A DNA stretch of 64,000 nucleotides from Ancrocorticia sp052089425 (GCF_052089425.1 NZ_JBQCZW010000013.1:1-64000); one strand, 5' to 3'. Shown: positions 8,930 to 18,008, numbered from the stretch's first letter. Translations and numbers: made by a program. Notes: generated by a model not told the origin, from the sequence alone.

Positions 8930-10555
8930 GGTGCGCTCTTCTTGTTGCTGCCGCTCGTGGCAATTCTTGCCCGAACTCCTTGGCCGCAATTCTGGGAGCT
9001 CATTTCCTCACCGGAGAGCATGGATGCTCTGACGCTCTCCATCAAAACGTGTGTGGTCACAACCGTCGTGTGCGCGGTGATTGGCACCCCGCTGGCAGTG
9101 GCACTAGGCCACATGCCTGATACGTGGTGGGCGCGCGCCATCCGCACAGTCTTTACGCTGCCGATGATGCTGCCTCCGGTAGTTGCGGGACTTGCACTTC
9201 TCATGACGTGGGGCAGAAACGGCATGATCGGCTCCAGCCTCTCGGTGATGGGCATTGAAATTGGGTTCACCACGATAGCTGTGGTGATGTCCCAGAGTTT
9301 CGTGGCTATGCCGTTCCTCGTGACGTCACTTGAAGGGGCAATCCGTTCGCGCGGTTTTGCCTATGAGAGGGCTGCAGCAGCACTTGGCGCATCCCGAACG
9401 CGCATCTTCTTTCAGGTGAGCCTTCCGATGATGCTGCCCGCCTTCGTTTCAGGGTTGGCGATGGCGTTTTCCCGGGCCTTGGGGGAGTTTGGCGCCACGA
9501 TCACGTTCGCGGGTTCGCTCCAAGGCGTTACGCGGACCATGCCGCTGGCCATTTACCTCCAGCGTGAATCCAAGACCGAAGAAGCGCTGGCTCTGGCCGT
9601 TGTTCTCATTGTTCTGGCCATCGTGGTGCTGCTGGCGGCGAATTCTTTCGCGGCGCGCCTGCCGGGTGGCCACCATGAGCGCGGAGATTCACAGCGTCCG
9701 AACCGGTTCCGTCCTCAGGACGCCGAGACTTATGGCGGGGAGACAGATGACAGGGCAGGGGCGAAAAGCGGTGCTGATCCGAAACGTGCCGCGGAGCAGA
9801 AACATACCGCGGAGCAGAATCCTGCCACGGCACCAAACAACGGTACTTTGCAGAATCTGGACGAGGGCCCGGATCGCAGGGCTGTATCCAAGCCACGCCG
9901 CAGCCCTCTGGGACCTGGGCCGCGGATCGATGTTGACGCCAGCGTGAACGTGCGCGATGTTCATCTGAAGCTTTCACTCCCAGCTGGCGAACTCACCGCA
10001 ATCATGGGACCAAACGGTGCGGGAAAGTCCACGCTGTTGGGCATCATCGCCGGTACGCTCACGCCTGATCGTGGCGGCGTCAAGTTCGTGAGTGAGGATA
10101 GTGCCTCTGGCTCCGCGAAAACCTCGCAGCCCCGAATCGTCATTCTCCAGCAGAACCCCTTGCTGTTCCCGCATATGACGGCAGCCAAGAACGTGACCTT
10201 TGGCTTGCGCGCCGCAGGAGTCAAGCGAGGCGTGGCATCCCAGCGAGCGCTGGCCGAGCTCGCGGAAGTGGGCTGCAAGGAACTAGCTGACCGCCGTCCG
10301 GACCAGCTTTCGGGTGGTCAGGCTCAGCGAGTGTCCATAGCGAGGGCCATGGCCGTCACGCCAGATGTGGTTCTGCTCGATGAGCCGATGGCGGGGCTGG
10401 ATGAATCAAGCGCAGATCACGTGAGGGCACTCTTGCGCCGCCGCTTAGCAACGTCTGGAGCAACGGCCGTGTTGGTGACCCACGATCCGGTTGACGCTCA
10501 GGAGCTGGCGGATTCCACGGTTCGCATCCGTTACGGCAAGGTGTCGTCCGTATAA
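8930..10555 (+). CDS. modBC: Molybdate ABC transporter, permease-ATPase fusion (ModB-ModC), 5' end in gap
   Basis: One uninterrupted frame encodes both transporter parts. Up to about 9660 is a ModB permease with several membrane segments and the EAA loop (ERAAAALGASRTRIFFQVSLP). A hydrophilic, repetitive linker of about 90 residues (9660-9925) contains AAEQKHTAEQNP. Then comes ModC with Walker A GPNGAGKST, signature LSGGQAQRVS, Walker B VVLLDEP and the H-loop THD. The ATPase lacks the C-terminal TOBE/Mop domain found in many ModC proteins. The N-terminus of the permease is lost in the gap. Confidence 0.9.
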   Translation, partial: GALFLLLPLVAILARTPWPQFWELISSPESMDALTLSIKTCVVTTVVCAVIGTPLAVALGHMPDTWWARAIRTVFTLPMMLPPVVAGLALLMTWGRNGMIGSSLSVMGIEIGFTTIAVVMSQSFVAMPFLVTSLEGAIRSRGFAYERAAAALGASRTRIFFQVSLPMMLPAFVSGLAMAFSRALGEFGATITFAGSLQGVTRTMPLAIYLQRESKTEEALALAVVLIVLAIVVLLAANSFAARLPGGHHERGDSQRPNRFRPQDAETYGGETDDRAGAKSGADPKRAAEQKHTAEQNPATAPNNGTLQNLDEGPDRRAVSKPRRSPLGPGPRIDVDASVNVRDVHLKLSLPAGELTAIMGPNGAGKSTLLGIIAGTLTPDRGGVKFVSEDSASGSAKTSQPRIVILQQNPLLFPHMTAAKNVTFGLRAAGVKRGVASQRALAELAEVGCKELADRRPDQLSGGQAQRVSIARAMAVTPDVVLLDEPMAGLDESSADHVRALLRRRLATSGATAVLVTHDPVDAQELADSTVRIRYGKVSSV

Positions 10556-10565
10556 CTCCCACAAA

Positions 10566-10603
10566 GGTTGGGGCCCTCACGCCACCGCGCGAGAACCCCA
10601 ACC
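10566..10603. terminator. Hairpin between the convergent mod and htrA-like genes
   Basis: Perfect 8-bp arms GGTTGGGG / CCCCAACC separated by 22 nt lie between convergent genes. There is no long U tract on either side, so strength is uncertain. Confidence 0.5.
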
Positions 10604-10627
10604 ACTTCCTTAAATCTCAGACTCGTG

Positions 10628-12151
10628 TCAGTTCACAGTGGACTCTGAGAGCTTCACATCCACTTGACGTTCGGTGCCATCTGCACCGGTTACATCAAGC
10701 GTGACAGTGTCGCCGATACTGTATTCCTTCACGAGCGAGGATAGAGTTCCGGGATCTGTGATGGCCTTGCCATCGAGCGCTGTGACAGTGTCACCCTCCT
10801 TGACGCCGGCTTCAGCGGCTGCTGAACCCTCCAGTACTTCCACGATCTCGGCGCCGGCCGTATTCCCGCCAGCTACCGTGACTCCGAGGGCCGGGTTACG
10901 TCCAACAACAATCGTGTCGCTTGTGACATCGCCGGATGTAATCTGATCCGCGATGTCCATGGCTGTGGCGATTGGTACGGCGTAGCCGGATACCTGCTCG
11001 GATGTGTTGCCCTGCGAGGCTGCGGTAGTCACGCCAACAACCTCGCCGTTTTCGTTCATGAGCGGGCCGCCAGAGTAGCCAGGGACAACGTCTGCATCCG
11101 TGGCGATGAGGCCGGTGAGCACCTCACCGTCGGAGGAGGGGGACATTTCGTCCATCGCGGTGATTGTCTGGTCCAAGCCTGTCACCTCACCCAAGAGCTC
11201 GGTGAGATAACCCTGACCGGACCCGTTGCCGATTGCTGAAACCGCATCGCCCTTGGCAAGGTCTGAATCACCGATGGACACGGTGTCAAAATCAGATCCG
11301 TCCGTGATCTGCAGGACGGCCACATCGCGGGTCGCATCATGGCCCAGCACCTCAGCCTCATGTTGTTCACCCGTATCCGCAATGGATACTGTGACAGTCT
11401 CGGAGCCGCTCACCACGTGATAATTGGTGAGGATAAGCCCGTCTGAGTTCAGAATCATGCCGGTGCCCGCACCAGCGCCGTTGAACAGTAAGGTGTTGAT
11501 CAGCACCACGCCGGGAGCGGATTCAACCTTCTCCCCAGCGTCAATACTTGGCTGTGTGGCGTTGGGATCAACTGGCTGAGGGCTCTGGAATGGGCCCTGC
11601 TGAGGCGCTTGCTGCTCCGACGTACCCGGATCGGCCGTATCGTCGCCCTGAAGAACATTGTCCAACTGGGTGCCAATGGCCCCGCCGAGAACTAGCGAGA
11701 GGACTGCCGTGATTGCTAGAAGCGCCGTTGACCATCGCTGCCTTGGCTTCTGGAGAGGGGGACCGAAGTACCCGGGAACGGGGCCTCCGCCAAAGCTTCC
11801 GGGACCACCCGGGCCACCAGAACCGCCCGCACCTATCGGACTGCCGTACATGCCGCGGTAGGCAGAAGAGCCGTTAGGCCCCGAGAAAGGCCCGGCGCCT
11901 TGGGCGGAATGCGCACTGCCAGCGGAGCTGTTTGCGCTCCCTGTCCCATCGGTGGCCGCGTAGGTTCCATGCCCCGGCCCGCCGCCGGCCCCAGTTGCCT
12001 GATGATAGAACTGGCCTTCGTATGAGTTGCCCGCACCTGCTGCCGGCCCGAAGGGTGTTGTACCCGGATCGGGAGCGGCGCCGTATTGCGGCCCGTTGTA
12101 GCCGTTGTTCTGCGTTGATCCACCCTGCGGATCAGAGTTTTGTGAGTTCAT
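10628..12151 (-). CDS. HtrA/DegP-like membrane-anchored serine protease with PDZ domain
   Basis: Extracytoplasmic S1C protease of 507 residues, in a family that handles misfolded envelope proteins. The first 130 residues are a Gly/Pro/Gln/Asn-rich cytoplasmic region, followed by one membrane segment (about 140-162). The trypsin-like domain has His in LTNYHVVSG, Asp in RDVAVLQI and Ser in GYSGGPL. A C-terminal PDZ domain (GVTVAGG...AGVKEGDTVTALDG) ends the protein. The residue before Ser is Tyr rather than the usual Asn (GNSGGPL), a modest deviation. Start ATG 12151 lies behind AGGGGGCTAGGC. Confidence 0.93.
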   Translation of the reverse strand: MNSQNSDPQGGSTQNNGYNGPQYGAAPDPGTTPFGPAAGAGNSYEGQFYHQATGAGGGPGHGTYAATDGTGSANSSAGSAHSAQGAGPFSGPNGSSAYRGMYGSPIGAGGSGGPGGPGSFGGGPVPGYFGPPLQKPRQRWSTALLAITAVLSLVLGGAIGTQLDNVLQGDDTADPGTSEQQAPQQGPFQSPQPVDPNATQPSIDAGEKVESAPGVVLINTLLFNGAGAGTGMILNSDGLILTNYHVVSGSETVTVSIADTGEQHEAEVLGHDATRDVAVLQITDGSDFDTVSIGDSDLAKGDAVSAIGNGSGQGYLTELLGEVTGLDQTITAMDEMSPSSDGEVLTGLIATDADVVPGYSGGPLMNENGEVVGVTTAASQGNTSEQVSGYAVPIATAMDIADQITSGDVTSDTIVVGRNPALGVTVAGGNTAGAEIVEVLEGSAAAEAGVKEGDTVTALDGKAITDPGTLSSLVKEYSIGDTVTLDVTGADGTERQVDVKLSESTVN

Positions 12152-12382
12152 GCCTAGCCCCCTATTACAACAAGGCTGTCGTAATTTCTACCTAGGATCA
12201 AACCTTCTCTCGTGTGGTGAATTCAGGAAGTTTCCTGAGAACTACCTGAAGTCGGATCTGCGCAGTCAAACAGCGGGAGAGAAAACCGCATCACTCCGCT
12301 GAAAACTCACGATTAAGGTGGCAGCGAACGCCATTGTGCGCTGCCGGACACTTTGTTGAGTTGTCGAGTTGTCGAGTCGCGG

Positions 12383-12441
12383 ACGTGCCGATTGCGCGAG
12401 CGCCGAACGTGCCGATTGCGCGAGTGCCGATTGCGGACGTG
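12383..12441. repeat. Degenerate tandem repeat downstream of the DsrE-like gene
   Basis: Three imperfect copies of a 17-24 nt unit built on CGTGCCGATTGCG[CGAG] abut the stop codon at 12444. A shorter repeat of GTCGAGTT precedes them at 12363-12377. No coding potential or terminator shape was seen. Confidence 0.6.
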
Positions 12442-12443
12442 CC

Positions 12444-12788
12444 CTACGGCTTGATGTAGGCGAATCCGTCTCCCTGACGCGCCACCAGCTCGGCGATCCC
12501 CTGAGGAACGATTGCGATGAAATCGGAGGGAATGTTCTCCTCGCCGATTTGGCGGTTGTGCAGTGAACTCGCGCAGATGGTGAAGCGAACACCAGCATCA
12601 GCGAGGGCGCGGATGCGCTTGCCTCGTTCGGGGTTCACATCGAAGCCATTGAAGGGACGAACTGCTGGCCCGTTGATAACAACTTCAATCTTCGATGTCT
12701 CGCCGAAGTTTGCCGAATAGTATTCAAGATTGTTGAGAAGCTGTTCCCAGCGGGCGTCTTCATCAATGTGGAACACGACGTCAGTCAT
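12444..12788 (-). CDS. DsrE/DsrF-like family protein
   Basis: A 114-residue protein of the DsrE-like fold (sulfur-relay/YchN family) with the pattern VVFHIDEDARWEQLLNNLEYY...EVVINGPAVRPF...GVRFTICASSL. The Cys in TICASSLHNRQI is at the position of the reactive Cys in related proteins, but a sulfurtransferase role is unproven. ATG 12788 is chosen because GGAGG lies just upstream; the longer frame from 12836 has no ribosome-binding site. It stands alone between the protease and pmt. Confidence 0.78.
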   Translation of the reverse strand: MTDVVFHIDEDARWEQLLNNLEYYSANFGETSKIEVVINGPAVRPFNGFDVNPERGKRIRALADAGVRFTICASSLHNRQIGEENIPSDFIAIVPQGIAELVARQGDGFAYIKP

Positions 12789-12876
12789 GCTGCCTCCTTC
12801 GTTGGATTGGTGTGAGCCTGATGTGATGGCCTCCATAGAGGATACATCGTTTCGGGACGAAGGTCCGATTCGCTTC

Positions 12877-14838
12877 TCAGATCCACGATTGGAACCACAT
12901 GTGCAGATTCCAGTACGAATGGGACACGGTGCTTCCCCACCACAGCGGCATCCAGAAGATCGCCGCCGCCACGATCATGGCCGTGAGCGCGCCCACGGCA
13001 ACGTATCCGGCGCGGTCGGTGGCCGGGGGATACCACCACGGGGCCGCCGGTTTCGTGTGTTCGGGTGCTGGTGCGAAGCGGGCGAAGAGAGGGTCCGGTT
13101 CGTCGTTTTTTTCGACGACGACGGCGTTTTCCCCTCTCCCACCATCACTGCGCGCAGAATCCGTCACCCTTTCCAGATCCTCCCACACGAGGCGCTGGAT
13201 GCGGGGGCGTCCGAGCGTGCGCGTGAGATAGGCGAGCCCATAGGTCAGGGCGAGCACCACGAAGGGAAGGACGGCAACGGCATAAAACTGGAAGATGGTG
13301 CGCCCCGTATACCCCAGCCAGGGCATCCACAGAGCCATGTACCCGCCCAAGATGGCCCATGCGCGCCAATCGCGATTGCGAACGGCATTCCAGATGAGGA
13401 TGCCTAGGCCAACGATGCCTAGCCACCAAATCACCGGGTTGCCCACGGAGGTGATGGCCTGAACGCAGCCGGATTCTCCGCAGCCCGGCGGATTCTCGCT
13501 CGCTCCGTTCCAGAAGAAGGAAACGGGGCGGGCCTGGATGAGCCAGTCCCACGCCTGCGATTGGTAGTCGTGGGGTTTGCTCAGGCTGTTGTGGAAGGTC
13601 CACATGGAGCCGTGGTAGTGCAGCAGAGAGTTCACGGCGTCAGGAGCCCACGATATGGGGATCTCGGCGGCTGGTGCGGACTGTGCCCACTGTCTGTTGT
13701 ACCCGTTGGTATTGGCGAACCACGGGATCCATGCCGCGATGTAGGTCAGAAAGGCCACGGGAACCAGACTGATGAAAGCCGGGATACCCTCGCGGAACAC
13801 GCCTGCCCCGAACCAGAGTTTGGCTCCCACGACCTTTCGGGCGCTTGCGCCCCACGCGAAGGCAATCAGCCCGAACACGGCCACGGCGTAGATCCCTGAC
13901 CACTTGACGCCGCAGGCCATACCCAGAAGTAGCCCGGTTGCCATCATCCACGGCCTGCTCCATATGCGTGCGCCCCACGTGTCAGTGGGTGTGCCATTGG
14001 GGCGCAGCCTGCCGTGTGCAGTGCGGCGAGCCAGCTTGGCTCGCGAATCATCGCGATCGAGGAGCAGAGTGGCGAAGCCGGCTAGCGTGAAGAACGCGAG
14101 GATACCGTCCAGAATTCCTGCGCGAGCAAGGGTGATTCCCATGCCGTCCAGCGCCATGGCCACCCCGGCGAATCCGGCAAGGAACGGCGAGCGAAACAGC
14201 CGCATCGCAATGTACACCAGCAGCATGACGGAGGCGACGCCGAAGAACGCCGTGGTGAACCGCCAACCCATGCCCGTATCTTCGCCGAACAGCATCTGGC
14301 CGATCGCCATGAGCCACTTGCCGAGTGGCGGGTGCACCACGTAATCGCCCTCGACGGCTGAAAGCGGCGAGTAATCACCTTGGAGGAACAGATCGTTCAC
14401 ATTGTCGCCGTCCCACACGCCCTCGAAGCCCTGACGTTGGAGGGAGAACGCTCCTTTGACGTAGTAGGTTTCGTCAAACACGAGAGCATGTGGATGATTG
14501 AGGTTCCAAAAACGGGTGACGAAGGCAATCAGCCCCGCGATCGCGGCAGCGATCCAGCCACGGATGGTCAAGGTGCGCGGGAGCCTGCCGATCACGCCCA
14601 AGCGCCCGCGAAGCTCCTCTTCCCACGCCGCGGCCCGTGGCTCAGACAGAGTGACCATTTCTGTCAACACGCGATGTTCTGTGTTTCCAGCATCGGGACC
14701 AGACTGCGCTACCAAGCCGGTGGGTGTGGCTGCACCCGAGTCACCATCGCCGTTGCCCGGGCTTTCTGACAGGTTCGCGTGTGCTGCTGCGTCAGAGTTC
14801 TCCGGGTGGTCTGCGCCGGTAGGGTTCGAGTTGCTCAC
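12877..14838 (-). CDS. pmt: Polyprenol-phosphate-mannose protein mannosyltransferase
   Basis: GT39 enzyme that transfers mannose from polyprenyl-phosphomannose to secreted proteins at the membrane. About 653 residues: a disordered N-terminus (about 60), a first membrane segment near 90, the catalytic DE pair in LVFDETYYVKGAF, the PMT_2 domain with many membrane helices, a long extracytoplasmic loop (WTFHNSLSKPHDYQSQAWDWL) and the C-terminal four-helix PMT_4TMC region. GTG 14838 is preferred because TAGAAT lies 7 nt upstream (leaderless); ATG 14877 would overlap the divergent rsmI start. A pmt-rsmI pair also occurs in M. tuberculosis (Rv1002c/Rv1003). Confidence 0.92.
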   Translation of the reverse strand: MSNSNPTGADHPENSDAAAHANLSESPGNGDGDSGAATPTGLVAQSGPDAGNTEHRVLTEMVTLSEPRAAAWEEELRGRLGVIGRLPRTLTIRGWIAAAIAGLIAFVTRFWNLNHPHALVFDETYYVKGAFSLQRQGFEGVWDGDNVNDLFLQGDYSPLSAVEGDYVVHPPLGKWLMAIGQMLFGEDTGMGWRFTTAFFGVASVMLLVYIAMRLFRSPFLAGFAGVAMALDGMGITLARAGILDGILAFFTLAGFATLLLDRDDSRAKLARRTAHGRLRPNGTPTDTWGARIWSRPWMMATGLLLGMACGVKWSGIYAVAVFGLIAFAWGASARKVVGAKLWFGAGVFREGIPAFISLVPVAFLTYIAAWIPWFANTNGYNRQWAQSAPAAEIPISWAPDAVNSLLHYHGSMWTFHNSLSKPHDYQSQAWDWLIQARPVSFFWNGASENPPGCGESGCVQAITSVGNPVIWWLGIVGLGILIWNAVRNRDWRAWAILGGYMALWMPWLGYTGRTIFQFYAVAVLPFVVLALTYGLAYLTRTLGRPRIQRLVWEDLERVTDSARSDGGRGENAVVVEKNDEPDPLFARFAPAPEHTKPAAPWWYPPATDRAGYVAVGALTAMIVAAAIFWMPLWWGSTVSHSYWNLHMWFQSWI

Positions 14839-14845
14839 GTCGCGG

Positions 14846-14851
14846 ATTCTA
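14846..14851 (-). promoter_or_regulatory. -10 box of pmt
   Basis: On the minus strand TAGAAT precedes GTG 14838 by 7 nt, with no ribosome-binding site. This suggests a leaderless pmt transcript. Confidence 0.5.
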
Positions 14852-14875
14852 CCTACGTGTGGGAAAGTAGTGGGC

Positions 14876-15706
14876 ATGGAGCCATCTATTGTTCTCGCAG
14901 CCACACCCATTGGGAACGATGGCGATGCCTCGCCCCGCCTGAGAGAAGAGATCGAACACGCCGATGTGATCGCCGCGGAGGATACGCGGCGATTCCTCAC
15001 CCTCGCCTCGCGCCTCGGCTTAGAACCTCGGGCACGCATTCTCTCCTATTACGAGCATAACGAATCTGAGCGCGGCCCCTACCTCCTCGAACTGGCGCGA
15101 AGCCAGCGCGTCCTTGTGGTGACGGATGCGGGAATGCCATCGGTATCCGATCCGGGCTACCGGCTCGTGGCCCGTGCTCGCGAGGCCGGTGTGAGCGTCA
15201 CAGTGGTTCCCGGGCCGTCTGCGGTACTGACGGCTCTTGCCACCTCGGGGCTGGCAACTGACCGATTCAGTTTCGAGGGCTTTCCTCCTCGTAAGCCGGG
15301 CGAACGCGATAAGGCGCTTGCCGCTGTGGCCGCAGAACCCCGCACGATGGTGTATTTTGAATCGCCGCGGCGCCTGCCCGCCACGCTGAGCGCGATGGTG
15401 GAGGCATTTGGCAGCGGCCGTCAGGCATGCGTGTGCCGTGAACTCACCAAGACCCACGAGGAAGTTGTTCGTGATTCGTTGGGAGCGCTCGCGGCCTACT
15501 TCGATGAGGATGTTCTGGGCGAAATCGCCATCGTCATTGCGGGCGCTGATCCTCAGGCGGCGGATTTCGCCGGTGCCGTTGATGAGGTTATGGCGTTAGA
15601 GGCCGCCGGGCTGCGCCTGAAAGACGCGGCTGCACACGTGGCTAACCGTGACGGGCTCCGTAAGAAGGACTTGTACGAAGCGGCGATTGCCAAGCGCCCT
15701 CGCTAA
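14876..15706 (+). CDS. rsmI: 16S rRNA (cytidine1402-2'-O)-methyltransferase
   Basis: Tetrapyrrole-methylase-fold enzyme that methylates the ribose of C1402 in the ribosomal decoding centre, using SAM. 276 residues with family motifs LAATPIGNDGDASPRLREE, AEDTRRF, VTDAGMPSVSDPGYRLV and VVPGPSAVLTAL. The start ATG 14876 is divergent from pmt with 37 nt between the start codons. A frame from 14498 continues upstream but runs antisense to pmt and is discarded. Confidence 0.95.
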   Translation: MEPSIVLAATPIGNDGDASPRLREEIEHADVIAAEDTRRFLTLASRLGLEPRARILSYYEHNESERGPYLLELARSQRVLVVTDAGMPSVSDPGYRLVARAREAGVSVTVVPGPSAVLTALATSGLATDRFSFEGFPPRKPGERDKALAAVAAEPRTMVYFESPRRLPATLSAMVEAFGSGRQACVCRELTKTHEEVVRDSLGALAAYFDEDVLGEIAIVIAGADPQAADFAGAVDEVMALEAAGLRLKDAAAHVANRDGLRKKDLYEAAIAKRPR

Positions 15707-15751
15707 CCCACATTTTGCGCCCTAGATTCTGGAACCCGCCGATTCACACCT

Positions 15752-15827
15752 GTTCAACCTGCAGGTGGACTACTTATGTGCGCCTTGGACATGGTATACC
15801 CGGTCCAACCGCGCCATAACCGGTCCA
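15752..15827 (-). repeat. Dispersed inverted-word repeat, copy A
   Basis: Read on the minus strand this begins TGGACCGGTTATGGCGCG, continues through GTAT.CCATGTCCAA and CACATAAGTAGTCCA, and ends GCAGGTTGAA. The same series, in the same order, occurs on the plus strand at 37101-37214. It lies between rsmI and the end of pncA, without coding potential. Confidence 0.75.
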
Positions 15828-15835
15828 GAGCGGGA

Positions 15836-16828
15836 CTATGAGAGCCGGGGATCCGAGTCGATATCCCGGAAGTCGAAATCATCCTCGGAAACCTCGTCAG
15901 AGAAGTCAATTGATTCATCGTCGATATCCGGCAGATCGTCGAACTCGCTGAGATCGTATTCGTCTTCAACGGCCATGACAGTGGTGTCCTGATCGCTCGG
16001 CTCATCACCGGTTTCCTGTGTTCCGGCCAGCGGGGCTAGGCCCATCCTGATGCGATCGGCCAAATCTGCGCTCTCTTCATCATCGTTTGATGGGCCGTCG
16101 GTATCGAGAGAGAAATCGCCGTCGTCGTAATCATCTTCTACGCTCGGTTCGGACTCCTCATCATCAACTCGCTCAAGGAACTGATCAAACGGATCGGAGC
16201 CGTCATCGCCCGGAATCTCGGCGTCCACCCCCTCCTCGTAAAAGCCGAACGCCTCGGATGAATCGATCTGCTCTATCCCCGCTTCGTCCATATCCGTGCG
16301 CGCCTCCTCGCCCTGCTCCGGCGAAACGGGAACGGTCAAATCGGACAGAACCCGAACGGGCCATCCGGCCTTGAGGCCGTCCAACGCGGTCTCCTTCACG
16401 CAGTGGGATTCGGCAATACCCACCACATCGATCGCCTGAATTTCGGCGTCACGAAGGATGGATTCGAGGCCCTCGTCATTGGCGTCAACACCCTCGAAAC
16501 CGGAGTAAGCGGCCTCGTATTCGCCCTTCTTTACTTCCACATCGATGGGGAGCGAAGCGATCGCCTCATGCAATTCGGCCTCCGCTGTGCCGGCCACCCC
16601 GTGAGGCGGCCACGTGTCCACGAAATCTGGGTTCGTGGAAAAATGCGAGCCCGGATCAACGTGCCAATCCTGCGTGGTGGCGATGAAGGCGTACTCATCT
16701 ACGTTGTTCGTGACAAAATCGGCGATCTTATCGGCCACCGCATTGCCCCCATCAACGCCGAGGGCGCCGCCCTCGCAGAACGTTGGTTGGACGTCCACAA
16801 TGATCAATGCGCGATTGAGTTCTTCCAT
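15836..16828 (-). CDS. pncA: Nicotinamidase/isochorismatase-family hydrolase with acidic C-terminal tail
   Basis: Residues 1-195 form an isochorismatase-fold amidase, probably nicotinamidase for NAD salvage. Visible are the catalytic Asp in IIVDVQPTF, metal-ligand segment TTQDWHVDPGSHF, catalytic Lys in KKGEYEAAYSGFEG, and nucleophile Cys in GIAESHCVKETALDGL. Residues from about 200 to 330 are a low-complexity Asp/Glu/Ser-rich extension absent from ordinary PncA (about 180-210 residues). Start ATG 16828 is preceded by AAGGAG. Nicotinamidase is the best call, but pyrazinamidase/isochorismatase activity cannot be separated from sequence alone. Confidence 0.85.
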   Translation of the reverse strand: MEELNRALIIVDVQPTFCEGGALGVDGGNAVADKIADFVTNNVDEYAFIATTQDWHVDPGSHFSTNPDFVDTWPPHGVAGTAEAELHEAIASLPIDVEVKKGEYEAAYSGFEGVDANDEGLESILRDAEIQAIDVVGIAESHCVKETALDGLKAGWPVRVLSDLTVPVSPEQGEEARTDMDEAGIEQIDSSEAFGFYEEGVDAEIPGDDGSDPFDQFLERVDDEESEPSVEDDYDDGDFSLDTDGPSNDDEESADLADRIRMGLAPLAGTQETGDEPSDQDTTVMAVEDEYDLSEFDDLPDIDDESIDFSDEVSEDDFDFRDIDSDPRLS

Positions 16829-16930
16829 GATGGGCTCCTTGAGGTGTGGAGATTGGTGGAGTCCATCCTATTAGATGGTGCGGGGTGATGGTGCCCGTGG
16901 GTTGTGCGTTCTTGGTGAACAGAGGGCACG

Positions 16931-17050
16931 CGTGGCGAACGGGCGGCTACATGGTGAACGCGGCTACGTGGTGAACATGGGGCTACGTGTACTTGGCGAA
17001 CGCGGGGCTACGTGTACTTGGCGAACGCGGGGCTACGTGGCGAACACTGG
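16931..17050. repeat. Minisatellite of six 15-25 nt units
   Basis: Six consecutive units of the form CGTG(TACTT)GGCGAACGCGGGGCTA begin at 16931, 16950, 16967, 16986, 17011 and 17036. The fourth and fifth are identical 25-mers, and the others lack the TACTT insert. It occupies most of the 421-nt intergenic region upstream of the divergent pncA and fru genes. Confidence 0.85.
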
Positions 17051-17130
17051 CCCTGCGCTCGCTCTACCTAACGGCCGACTGGTAATCTGGATCACAATTG
17101 GCCTAGCGGGATGTTGGAAACTCACATAAA

Positions 17131-17151
17131 CCCACATTGAAAATCTGTGGG
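17131..17151. promoter_or_regulatory. Inverted repeat upstream of the fru operon, possible operator
   Basis: CCCACA, 9 nt, TGTGGG lies about 100 nt before the regulator gene. DeoR-family regulators often bind such sites near their own promoters. Function is inference. Confidence 0.4.
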
Positions 17152-17249
17152 AATGCCTGTGGTACTGCGGTATTCTCACAATCAAGAGGTAGCAAAGCCG
17201 CGAATTTCTGGGTATTGGAGCCTAGAATGCTTGGCACACTGGAGGTGCG

Positions 17250-18008
17250 ATGTATGCCGAACAACGTCACCAGTTGATCCTTGATGAGTTGCGCCAGAGC
17301 GGAGAAGTTTCTGTGACGGCGCTGGCTGCGAAACACAACGTAGCTGCTGAAACCATCAGGAGGGATCTGGATCATCTGGGCGTGCTGCGCGCGCTCCGAA
17401 GGGTTCACGGTGGAGCTGTCCTCGCCGCAGTTGGAGCCAATGAGCCCGATCTGCTGACGCGGCTTCGGACCAATACCGCAGCAAAGCGCCGTATCGGGCA
17501 GGCGGCTAGCCGGCTTCTGGAAGGGCGCCCGGAGGCAACCATCGCGATTGATGCTGGGTCCACCACGGGTTCGCTCGTCCCTCACCTGCCCAAGGGCGCC
17601 GGACCTATCGTGACGGACGCTCTTGCTATCGCCCAAGCCGTGCTGGATCGGGGCCACGAGGTGTACATACTCCCGGGGCATCTACGCGAACTGTCACATG
17701 CGGCAGTCGGGTCCTCAACGGTTGATACCTTGCGCGGATACCATCCCGATATTGCATTCCTTGGATGCAACGGCATGGACGATGCTGGATTCACAACTCC
17801 AGATCCGCTGGAAGCTGCGGTTAAAACGGCAATGATCCGTCAGAGTGAACTTCGGGTGATGATGGCCGATTCCTCCAAGGAGGGCACTCATCACTTCGCG
17901 AGCTTCGCGCGCGTGGCCGAAATCAACGTGCTGGTATCCGATACCGGCTTATCTCCCCATTACATCGAACATCTACAGGATCAAGGAATCGAGGTGATCT
18001 GCGTATGA
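17250..18008 (+). CDS. DeoR-family regulator of the fructose operon (FruR-like)
   Basis: A 252-residue DeoR-type repressor. The N-terminal winged helix YAEQRHQLILDELRQSGEVSVTALAAKHNVAAETIRRDLDHL is the family signature. The C-terminal DeoRC sensor domain has AIDAGSTTGSLVPHLP, TDALAIAQAVLDRG and ADSSKEGTHHFASFARV, which bind a phosphorylated sugar, here presumably fructose 1-phosphate (inference from position). ATG 17250 has GGAGGTG upstream. Its stop overlaps the fruK start by 4 nt, so the two are translationally coupled. Confidence 0.9.
   Translation: MYAEQRHQLILDELRQSGEVSVTALAAKHNVAAETIRRDLDHLGVLRALRRVHGGAVLAAVGANEPDLLTRLRTNTAAKRRIGQAASRLLEGRPEATIAIDAGSTTGSLVPHLPKGAGPIVTDALAIAQAVLDRGHEVYILPGHLRELSHAAVGSSTVDTLRGYHPDIAFLGCNGMDDAGFTTPDPLEAAVKTAMIRQSELRVMMADSSKEGTHHFASFARVAEINVLVSDTGLSPHYIEHLQDQGIEVICV

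Noticed and set aside
7985..10555. Single 856-residue modA-modB-modC frame
   Set aside because: The modA part is joined to modB only through the 100-N gap, which cannot contain stops by construction. The modB-modC fusion is kept because that junction is real sequence.
16931..17050. CRISPR-like array
   Set aside because: Units are directly adjacent without unique spacers, of varying length (15-25 nt), and no cas genes are present.
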